Part shown: positions 1 to 5,035 of the stretch, in pieces | Position numbering within the stretch: position 1 is the first letter of the stretch | How the letters are laid out: each line of letters opens with the position of its first letter | From: Nitrososphaeria archaeon | GTDB lineage: Archaea > Thermoproteota > Nitrososphaeria > JACIWG01 | Length of the DNA: 5,035 nt | Reading direction: 5' to 3' | Assembly: GCA_029776125.1 (NCBI GenBank) | Contig: JARVJS010000136.1 | Location: forward strand, 1-5,035 | The notes under the pieces: generated by a model | Told to the model about the DNA's origin: nothing | The model's database searches: none | Seen by the model: only the letters and a program-made list of their open reading frames with translations | Program-made: the position numbers and the translations under genes

Positions 1-7
1 ATATAAT

Positions 8-1039
8 ATGATAAAAGATATTAGGGAAACACCTTTTGCATTAAATGCTGTTATAAAAGAAATGGAGAAAATAGAAAGATTATGTAGTACAGGAAACAAG
101 TTTAAGAAGATCTTTTTTATTGGATGCGGTTCATCATATTATGCAGCATTTTATGGGGCTTGGCCTCTTTTAAGGAATGATAAAATTTTAACATATGCAC
201 TACCGTCTTCTGAACTGTTATTTCATTATATAGAAAAAGTGGACAAAAATAGTTTAGTCGTTGGAGTTTCAAGGTCAGGAAACACAGCTGAGACAATTAC
301 AGCGCTAGAAAGATGCAAGAAAAATGGAGCACATGTTATTGGATTCACAATAGAAAAAGGAAGCAAAATATTTGATGCCGCAAGTGAGGTAATAGCGTTT
401 GACATTGGAGAAGAAAAAAGTATTATAATGACAAAAAGTTTTACATCCTTTTCACTTGCAACAGCACTTCTTTCAACTATATTAAATGAAAAACTTTTTA
501 ACATTAAACAGCGATTTTTAGATGAAAGTAAGAACCTACCCTCCTTATCTGAAAACATTTTATATGAAGAGAACAAGATTATACCTATCTCAAATAGACT
601 GGTTGCCGAAAATGTTGAAAGATTTGTTTTCCTAGGTTCTGGACCGTCATATCCAATTGTATTGGAGGGAGCGCTAAAGATTAAGGAGACATCATATGTT
701 GCTACAGAAGGACTACATTTACTTGAATTTAGACACGGGCCCATGGCAAGTATAGGGGAAAAGCAAACGTTAATTATATCATGCTTTCTAGAAGAAAATC
801 ATGTTTATTTAAAAAATTTTGTTAAAGAGTTTATTGATAAGCATGCAGACATTATATTAGTAACAGATTCTGAAGATTTTGGAGAAAATGTGATAAGAAT
901 TCCTCAAGAATATAGTGATGAAAGTAAAGCTCTTTTGTCAATCATACCTATCCAAATTTTAGCATATTATTATGCAGTAGGTAAGGGAAGAAACCCGGAC
1001 AAGCCAAGAAATCTTTCACGATACATACAAAGGTTTTAG
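8..1039 (+). CDS. SIS-domain sugar-phosphate isomerase/deaminase (GlmS isomerase-half-like, GlmD/AgaS type)
   Basis: Cytosolic protein of 343 residues with two tandem SIS folds and no N-terminal glutaminase domain, so it is not a glucosamine-6-phosphate synthase. SIS 1 has the phosphate-binding motifs GCGSSYYA (39-46) and SRSGNTAET (88-96), followed by TKSFTS (142-147). SIS 2 has GSGPSYP (210-216), EGALKIKETSY (220-230) and EFRHGP (240-245), and the family C-terminal signature DKPRNL (331-336). By alignment from memory to E. coli GlmS, catalytic Glu488 and His504 are kept as E227 and H243, while the Schiff-base Lys603 is replaced by R338. Likely reaction: deamination or isomerisation of an amino-sugar 6-phosphate such as glucosamine 6-phosphate. 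It is followed after 2 nt by a BadF-type sugar kinase, which supports amino-sugar catabolism. The frame is open to the left edge and only 7 bases precede the ATG, so a slightly longer N-terminus starting outside the window is possible. Family confidence is high; the exact substrate is inferred. Confidence 0.9.
   Translation: MIKDIRETPFALNAVIKEMEKIERLCSTGNKFKKIFFIGCGSSYYAAFYGAWPLLRNDKILTYALPSSELLFHYIEKVDKNSLVVGVSRSGNTAETITALERCKKNGAHVIGFTIEKGSKIFDAASEVIAFDIGEEKSIIMTKSFTSFSLATALLSTILNEKLFNIKQRFLDESKNLPSLSENILYEENKIIPISNRLVAENVERFVFLGSGPSYPIVLEGALKIKETSYVATEGLHLLEFRHGPMASIGEKQTLIISCFLEENHVYLKNFVKEFIDKHADIILVTDSEDFGENVIRIPQEYSDESKALLSIIPIQILAYYYAVGKGRNPDKPRNLSRYIQRF
1029..1034 (+). promoter_or_regulatory. 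Weak Shine-Dalgarno site for the sugar kinase gene
   Basis: AAAGGT lies inside the last codons of the SIS gene and ends 7 nt before the ATG at 1042. The spacing is suitable for ribosome binding but the match to GGAGGT is partial. With only 2 nt between the stop and the next start, translational coupling probably contributes. The site favours the ATG at 1042 over the in-frame ATG five codons later. Confidence 0.45.
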
Positions 1040-1041
1040 AT

Positions 1042-2016
1042 ATGCTCATCCTTTGTATGGATATTGGTAAGACAAAGACACTAGCGATTACTTTAGACCA
1101 AAATGGGAACATTTTTGGAAAGTTCACTGCAGGACCGTCTGGAATGTGGTTAAAGGAGGAAGTTGTAATAAGAAATATTAAGGAGGCAATAAATGGATGC
1201 TTATCTATTTCAAATTTTAAATTAGAAGATGTTGACTTAATTTCAATTAGCTGGGCTGACCTAGATACACAGAAGGATTGGGAAAATGCTTGGAAGGTCA
1301 TTGAAAGAATAGGAATTGAAAAGAAAAGGGTGTTAATTGAACATGATGCTGTAGCAGCATATTATGCAGTAACATGGGGTGAACCAGGAGCGGCTGTAAT
1401 CGGTGGCACAGGAAGTATTGCCTTTGGAGTGAATAGAAGAGGACAAAGTATGAGGTCAAGCGGCTGGGGATGGCTTATAGGCGACGAGGGAAGCGCATAC
1501 TGGATTGCAGTAAAGGCATTAAATGCGGTTTCGAGAGCTCATGATGGTAGGGGGAAAGAAACAATTTTATCGAAAATGTTTACTGAATACTTTAATGTGG
1601 CGAACGAACTGGATATACTTCATAAGGTTTACAAAGAATTAGGTGGCGACCCTACAGAGATTTCTAAACTCGCTAAAATTGTGGATAGGGCAGCATGCTT
1701 AGGAGATGAGGTTGCAATAGAAATACTTGATGAAGCTGGAAAAGAGTTAGCCTTAGCAATATCATGTATAGTCAAAAGGCTTGGCATGGAAGATGAAAGA
1801 ATTGTTGTTGGAGGTTTGGGTGGAGTATTTAGGTCAAATATTGTTAAAGAGTCTTTTATGTATGCAATTAAAGAAAGTGTTCCAAAGGCTATCGTAAGGG
1901 AGCCGCTGATAGGAGATAAGGCTATATTAGGACCTATAGTTATTGCCTATAAGAGACTCGGTTTAAAGGTCTCCGAAGAAAATATAAGATTGATTTTGAA
2001 TAAATTGGAAGAATAA
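1042..2016 (+). CDS. BadF/BadG/BcrA/BcrD-family sugar kinase, probable N-acetylglucosamine/glucosamine kinase
   Basis: Complete 324-residue protein of the ASKHA (actin/hexokinase/Hsp70) fold. Phosphate-1 motif: DIGKTKT (7-13), a variant of DGGGTKT. Likely catalytic aspartate: D102 in EHDAVAAYYA (100-109). Phosphate-2 motif: GGTGSIAFG (121-129), followed by the hallmark GWGWLIGDEGS (141-151). Adenosine motif: VVGGLGGVF (255-263). The C-terminal GDKAILGP (291-298) fits the family ending. Length is normal for N-acetylglucosamine kinases of this group. Expected role: ATP-dependent 6-phosphorylation of an imported or recycled amino sugar in the cytosol, feeding the SIS enzyme encoded directly upstream (2-nt gap, surely one operon). 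The BadF family also includes activators of 2-hydroxyacyl-CoA dehydratases. Those carry a cluster-binding cysteine motif and sit beside dehydratase subunits; neither is seen here, so a sugar kinase is favoured. GlcN versus GlcNAc cannot be decided from sequence. Its stop lies 2 nt from the stop of the convergent permease gene. Confidence 0.9.
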   Translation: MLILCMDIGKTKTLAITLDQNGNIFGKFTAGPSGMWLKEEVVIRNIKEAINGCLSISNFKLEDVDLISISWADLDTQKDWENAWKVIERIGIEKKRVLIEHDAVAAYYAVTWGEPGAAVIGGTGSIAFGVNRRGQSMRSSGWGWLIGDEGSAYWIAVKALNAVSRAHDGRGKETILSKMFTEYFNVANELDILHKVYKELGGDPTEISKLAKIVDRAACLGDEVAIEILDEAGKELALAISCIVKRLGMEDERIVVGGLGGVFRSNIVKESFMYAIKESVPKAIVREPLIGDKAILGPIVIAYKRLGLKVSEENIRLILNKLEE

Positions 2017-2018
2017 TT

Positions 2019-2813
2019 TTAGAAGAAAACAGTTCCCTTTAGGTATCTTGTACCAACAATCTTCAGGTACACAAATATTACTGTAAGAGATATTATTTGC
2101 AAGATTGACGCTTCAGCGGCCACAAAACCAAGCATTCCAGCATGTGATATGTCATCAAAAACCTTTACAGGAGCAGTTAGGATACCAGTAGGTCCTGCAA
2201 GCAAAAAAGCGGTAATGAACTCGTTAAATGATAGTACAAATGTTAAAAGTATACCTGATGTTATACCTGGGCCAATTAATGGCAAGACTATGTATATGAA
2301 CCTCTTTAAGCCAGTTGCACCCAAACATGCTGCAGCCTCTTCATATGATATGTCCAACCTTCTGAATGCAACAATAGATGAAAGTAGCATCATAGGAAGA
2401 AAGCCAGTAGTATAGGTTACAATGAAACCGAGGATACTAAGACACTGTTTGTATATTAGATAAAACGAAAGCACCAATGATAATGCATATGCTATGCCTG
2501 GAACATACCATACACCAATCAAGGTAAGCAATATTGGTCTCTTTCCTTTAAACTCGTATCTTGTTAAAGCGTAAGCAGCAGGTATGGCAATTAACAAGTC
2601 TAAGACTACAGTTATAAGCGAAAGTTGTAGACTTAACCAAACTCTAGGCCAGAAGACACCAGCCATACTGAAATAGTTTGATAAGCCAATCTGGCCATCA
2701 GGAGTCCAAAGAGAACGCCAAAAGGAAATCATAAAGGGTATAAATATAAGGATAGAAACAAAAATTATATATAAGTAGGATATTATTGTTGAGAGATCAA
2801 AATTTCTGTTCAA
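2019..2813 (-). CDS. ABC transporter permease, PotC-like (second permease)
   Basis: Integral membrane protein of 264 residues of the binding-protein-dependent permease family (MetI-like fold). Hydrophobic segments lie at roughly 9-31, 62-84, 94-118, 125-150, 183-205 and 230-252, giving the usual six helices. The cytoplasmic EAA loop that docks the ATPase is clear: SYEEAAACLGATGLKRF (156-172), then LPLIGPGI (177-184). The size and the two-permease arrangement match the PotBC/iron(III)/thiamine/phosphonate class. The start is TTG at 2811-2813. It overlaps the previous permease stop in the string TTGA (4-nt overlap) and sits 7 nt behind a good Shine-Dalgarno; the next in-frame Met is inside the first helix. 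It is the last gene of the minus-strand cluster; no ATPase follows, because the convergent kinase gene ends 2 nt away. The substrate cannot be read from the permease. Confidence 0.93.
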   Translation of the reverse strand: MNRNFDLSTIISYLYIIFVSILIFIPFMISFWRSLWTPDGQIGLSNYFSMAGVFWPRVWLSLQLSLITVVLDLLIAIPAAYALTRYEFKGKRPILLTLIGVWYVPGIAYALSLVLSFYLIYKQCLSILGFIVTYTTGFLPMMLLSSIVAFRRLDISYEEAAACLGATGLKRFIYIVLPLIGPGITSGILLTFVLSFNEFITAFLLAGPTGILTAPVKVFDDISHAGMLGFVAAEASILQIISLTVIFVYLKIVGTRYLKGTVFF

Positions 2814-3649
2814 ATCAAAACACCTCTTGACACCTTAAGAGAAATGAACGTGAATATTAGGGATATTATCACTAGAGCTGATGCAAGTGCTGCTGCGAGA
2901 CCATAGTTCATCATCAAAAGACCGACCATTCTAATCTGTATGGACAGAACCCTTTGACCAACTATAACACCACCCATCAGATATGGTATTGCGTAAGCAC
3001 CAATATTCCATCCAAAAGCCATAAACCAGCCGCTCATAAGACCGGGCAAACTTAATGGTAAAAGAATGTGAATAAACCTTCTCAACCTATTTGCACCAAG
3101 ACAACTCGACGCCTCCTCAAGAACAGGATCTATTTGGCTAATGTTTATACCCATCTGCAATACTGCAAAGGGTAAAGTGTAAATTGCAAGAGCCAATGCA
3201 GCAGTAACAGGAGTATACAATATAGCAAAAGGAGAAATGCCAATTGCTTCAAGAAAAGATGAGAATGGACCCTTAGGCAAAAAAAGCCACCAGAAACCAT
3301 AAGCTATGTAAAGTTCTCCAAGCAGAGGAACCATCAAAATTGACCTAAAAAAGTCTGAAAGAAACCTTATCTTCCTCAACAAAAGATATGCATAAGGGTA
3401 TCCTACAATAACATCCAAAGTAGCAGATAATGCAGCCAACATCAAAGTATTTCTAAAATCAGGAATATAGTTTGTTGCAATTTTCAAATAATTTTCTAAA
3501 GTAAAGATCGGTTGGAAAAAATAGCTTGAACCTTGAGTGAAACTTACATAGAATAGGAGTATAAATGGTATTATAAAGAAGAGCACTGCGAATGTTAAAG
3601 CTGGTAAAATAAAAAATATTGGTTTTATTTTATCAAAATATTCACTCAT
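2810..3649 (-). CDS. ABC transporter permease, PotB-like (first permease)
   Basis: Integral membrane protein of 279 residues that pairs with the PotC-like permease downstream. Hydrophobic segments are seen at about 10-36, 66-91, 100-123, 141-165, 199-224 and 246-272. The EAA docking loop is LEEASSCLGANRLRRF (177-192), followed by ILLPLSLPG (195-203). The family is the same inner-membrane importer class as PotB, AfuB/FbpB and ThiP halves, at normal single-permease length. The ATG at 3647-3649 has only a weak GGGTAG ribosome site 6 nt upstream. A second, out-of-frame ATG lies 5 nt before it and ends at once (ATG TCA TGA). The gene follows the binding-protein stop after 36 nt, a gap that holds a T-rich tract. 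It overlaps the next permease by 4 nt, so the two permeases are translationally coupled. The protein is complete, with no sign of damage. Confidence 0.93.
   Translation of the reverse strand: MSEYFDKIKPIFFILPALTFAVLFFIIPFILLFYVSFTQGSSYFFQPIFTLENYLKIATNYIPDFRNTLMLAALSATLDVIVGYPYAYLLLRKIRFLSDFFRSILMVPLLGELYIAYGFWWLFLPKGPFSSFLEAIGISPFAILYTPVTAALALAIYTLPFAVLQMGINISQIDPVLEEASSCLGANRLRRFIHILLPLSLPGLMSGWFMAFGWNIGAYAIPYLMGGVIVGQRVLSIQIRMVGLLMMNYGLAAALASALVIISLIFTFISLKVSRGVLI
2821..2826 (-). promoter_or_regulatory. Strong Shine-Dalgarno (GAGGTG) fixing a TTG start
   Basis: On the minus strand AAGAGGTG is followed by a 7-nt spacer (TTTTGAT) and then TTG, the start of the second permease. The match to the anti-Shine-Dalgarno core CACCUCC is six of seven bases. 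The site lies within the last codons of the upstream permease. It is the main reason to accept the rare TTG start rather than a downstream ATG. Confidence 0.8.
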
Positions 3650-3661
3650 GACATTCTACCC

Positions 3662-3706
3662 AAAAAAATTAAAGGGATACAGAAGCTAACCACCTATAAG
3701 CTTCTG
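3662..3706 (-). terminator. Hairpin plus T-rich tract between binding-protein and permease genes (attenuator or processing site)
   Basis: Read on the minus strand, CAGAAGCT and AGCTTCTG form a perfect 8-bp stem (plus-strand arms 3680-3687 and 3699-3706) with an 11-nt loop. The TAG stop of the binding-protein gene is split between the loop and the distal arm. Six bases after the stem comes a T-rich tract, TTTAATTTTTTT (3662-3673). The gap between stem and tract makes it a poor bacterial intrinsic terminator, but archaeal termination needs mainly the T-run. Partial read-through here would give more binding protein than permease, as is usual for such operons; the hairpin could also protect the 3' end of a shorter transcript. 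Structure is seen; function is inferred. Confidence 0.5.
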
Positions 3707-4987
3707 ATAGTACGATACCCATTCTTCAGCATGTGAGTTAATGTACTCCCAGTCCAGAACCTTCATAGATGGATAGATTTTCGCCTTATACTCGTCAAGC
3801 GTTGGGAAGACCTTATAGAAGCCTTCTTTGCCACCCCACCAATCTGGTATAAACTGTTCATAGTATGGACCAAGTGGACCTTCAATCATACCCGCCCAAA
3901 GCTTCTTTGCTTCTGTGGGATTTAGTTCCTTAAATCCTGGAGCATTTATATCAGGGAACTGGAATTCTTTGCTTAAAAGCCAGTCGACATATATTTGAGC
4001 TAATACAGGATGCTGGGCCTTCTTTGGTATCCATACAACACCAGGCAAGTTTGGCATGAAGGGTTCAAGAAGTTTTGGACCCAGCCACTTGTTTCCAGCA
4101 GCCTGCTCCATTTCATAACTACAACACCAGTATGCTGTAATCCATGTAACATTCTTTTCAGACAATTCTATAATTTCAGCCTCATCACTTGTATACTTTA
4201 GAACATTAGGATGAATATTCTTAGCAACCCACTCTATAGCCTTATTCATTTGAGCAGGATCTTTGTAGTCGTAACCAAGTGCCGTCGCAACAGTAGCCAA
4301 GAAAGCCCAGAAACCATTGTCTGAAAGAGACCACAATGTAATTTTACCCTTCAGCCTTGGGTCCGCAAGGTCAAGCCAGCTTTTAACAAATTCAGTTTTT
4401 TCAAGATTAAATACTGGTGTTACCATCGCATGCTGCTGGAACTGAACACCATAAGGTGCAAATATGAAAACAGGGTCTACAAAGGCTAGGTTTGGTACAA
4501 GGGGGGAAGGCAAAAATGGTTCAGCAACATCCTTAGCCTTAGCTTCCTCGAAGAAATTGATTTCAATATGCATTGCATCGTAGGGTGCTGGTAGTCCAGC
4601 TTGGTATGCAGAATAAAGTTGGTACATGAATCCACCCTTAGCCTCTTGCGTTCCAACAAACTTTACTTCAATGTCGACACCATACTTGCTTTTGACATAA
4701 TTTTTAAACGAAGGTATAAAGTAGGTGTCAACAAGACCCCAGTATGTCCAGTCTGCAATCGTTATTGAACCCTCCTTCTTTATTTCAGCAACAACTTCTT
4801 CATAGGTCATATACTTGTTTAATATTGGAATCCAGACTTTACCCTCGTAAGGCCATGGTGCACCACCAGCCTGAGTTACAGTCTTAGTGACGGTGGTCAC
4901 ACCAGCCGTCGGTAGAGTGAGCAAGTACAAGGGTGATGGGTCTGTGTACTCTTTTTCACATTCAGGACACATTTTAAACTTTTTCAT
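3686..4987 (-). CDS. ABC transporter extracellular solute-binding protein, PotD/iron-like class, with a foreign 5' end
   Basis: Extracytoplasmic ligand-binding component of the importer whose permeases follow. Numbering is from the ATG at 4987. Residues 24-44 are a Thr-rich tether (TTVTKTVTQAGG at 31-42). The binding-protein fold starts with SITIADWTYWG (74-84). Family landmarks are SWLDLADPRLKGKITLW (203-219), AYWCCSYE (285-292) at the place where PotD-like proteins have a ligand-contacting Trp loop, and GVVWIPKKAQHP (316-327). The C-terminus is complete. The first about 18 residues, including CPEC (7-10), are not part of this family: they match HypF. No hydrophobic signal peptide or lipobox precedes the tether; only LYLLTL remains. 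The frame is open beyond the ATG to the window edge at 5035, so this ATG is probably an internal HypF codon and the native start is missing. As written the product could not be exported by a Sec signal. Substrate unknown. Confidence 0.85.
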   Translation of the reverse strand: MKKFKMCPECEKEYTDPSPLYLLTLPTAGVTTVTKTVTQAGGAPWPYEGKVWIPILNKYMTYEEVVAEIKKEGSITIADWTYWGLVDTYFIPSFKNYVKSKYGVDIEVKFVGTQEAKGGFMYQLYSAYQAGLPAPYDAMHIEINFFEEAKAKDVAEPFLPSPLVPNLAFVDPVFIFAPYGVQFQQHAMVTPVFNLEKTEFVKSWLDLADPRLKGKITLWSLSDNGFWAFLATVATALGYDYKDPAQMNKAIEWVAKNIHPNVLKYTSDEAEIIELSEKNVTWITAYWCCSYEMEQAAGNKWLGPKLLEPFMPNLPGVVWIPKKAQHPVLAQIYVDWLLSKEFQFPDINAPGFKELNPTEAKKLWAGMIEGPLGPYYEQFIPDWWGGKEGFYKVFPTLDEYKAKIYPSMKVLDWEYINSHAEEWVSYYQKLIGG

Positions 4988-5035
4988 TGTGGTGTTTTCT
5001 CTATCATAAGGGAGCTTTTCTATAATTGAAAATCT
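4934..5035 (-). pseudogene. hypF: HypF fragment (zinc-finger region) fused in frame to the binding-protein gene
   Basis: The minus strand from 5035 reads without a stop into the binding-protein frame. It encodes RFSIIEKLPYDRENTT, then MKKFKMCPECEKEYTDPS. This matches the HypF segment between its two C4 zinc fingers and the start of the second finger; from memory, E. coli HypF has RFTII..MPYDR..T.M..F.LCPAC.KEYRDP, followed by RRFHAQP. About 34 residues of a protein of about 750 are present. After DPS the expected RRFHAQP and its following CxxC are replaced by binding-protein sequence. HypF uses carbamoyl phosphate to carbamoylate HypE, for cyanide ligand synthesis in [NiFe]-hydrogenases. The rest of the gene lies outside the window or is lost. 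A hydrogenase elsewhere in the source genome would follow only if the fragment belongs to it. It is either a deletion fusion or an assembly chimera at a contig end. Confidence 0.8.

Noticed and set aside
226..744. 172-codon open frame on the minus strand inside the SIS gene
   Set aside because: Lies wholly within a clear family gene, shows no recognisable motif and has low-complexity Ser/Phe/Leu composition typical of an antisense shadow.
1181..1225. AGGAGG followed after 6 nt by an ATG and a 10-codon out-of-frame mini-ORF inside the kinase gene (a second GGAGG lies at 1154-1158)
   Set aside because: Looks like a good internal start, but the AAG GAG (Lys-Glu) codons of the kinase explain both sites and the peptide is too short to support.
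948..1301. 117-codon open frame on the minus strand across the SIS/kinase junction
   Set aside because: Overlaps two well-supported genes on the other strand; no domain features and no convincing ribosome site.
2149..2415. 88-codon plus-strand open frame inside the second permease gene
   Set aside because: Antisense shadow of the EAA-loop region; no motif of its own.
4010..4201. 63-codon plus-strand open frame inside the binding-protein gene
   Set aside because: Antisense to a conserved domain, with no recognisable features.
4958..4969. CPEC as an N-terminal zinc ribbon native to the binding protein
   Set aside because: Only one CxxC is present, and the flanking LPYDR and EYTDP identify it as half of a HypF zinc finger.
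5005..5030. TATA-like TTATAG about 35 nt upstream of the binding-protein ATG on the minus strand, as an archaeal promoter
   Set aside because: The stretch encodes HypF residues in an open frame (SIIEKLPYDR), so the AT-rich string is explained by coding sequence and the ATG is probably internal.

Overview
The window holds two short gene blocks that meet tail to tail, plus a fragment of an unrelated gene at the right edge. Base composition is AT-rich and arginine codons are mostly AGA/AGG. The binding protein carries a Thr/Val linker (TTVTKTVTQ) of the kind common in archaeal surface binding proteins. I infer a thermophilic archaeon, perhaps Thermoproteota or a Bathyarchaeia-like lineage, but a Thermotoga-like bacterium cannot be excluded. 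The odd window length, with genes touching both edges, suggests a complete short contig from a metagenome.

Plus strand, 8-2016: a SIS-domain sugar-phosphate isomerase/deaminase resembling the isomerase half of GlmS without its glutaminase half. It is followed after 2 nt by a BadF/BadG-type sugar kinase of the N-acetylglucosamine kinase type. Together they look like an amino-sugar salvage pair: the kinase makes an amino-sugar 6-phosphate and the SIS enzyme deaminates or isomerises it towards fructose 6-phosphate.

Minus strand, 5035-2019: an ABC importer of the PotBCD/iron/thiamine-like class, read in the order solute-binding protein, permease 1, permease 2. The permeases overlap by 4 nt (TTGA). 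The second starts at TTG behind a strong Shine-Dalgarno sequence. An 8-bp hairpin and a T-rich tract lie at the end of the binding-protein gene, before the permeases. No ATPase gene is present. The substrate is unknown; an amino sugar or oligosaccharide is only a guess from the neighbours.

The most notable point is the 5' end of the binding-protein reading frame. It has no signal peptide. Its first residues, together with 16 more in-frame codons running off the window edge, match the zinc-finger region of HypF, the [NiFe]-hydrogenase maturation carbamoyltransferase. The frame therefore reads as an in-frame HypF-to-binding-protein chimera with a junction near 4925-4936. It is either a real deletion fusion or, quite plausibly given its position at a contig end, an assembly chimera.
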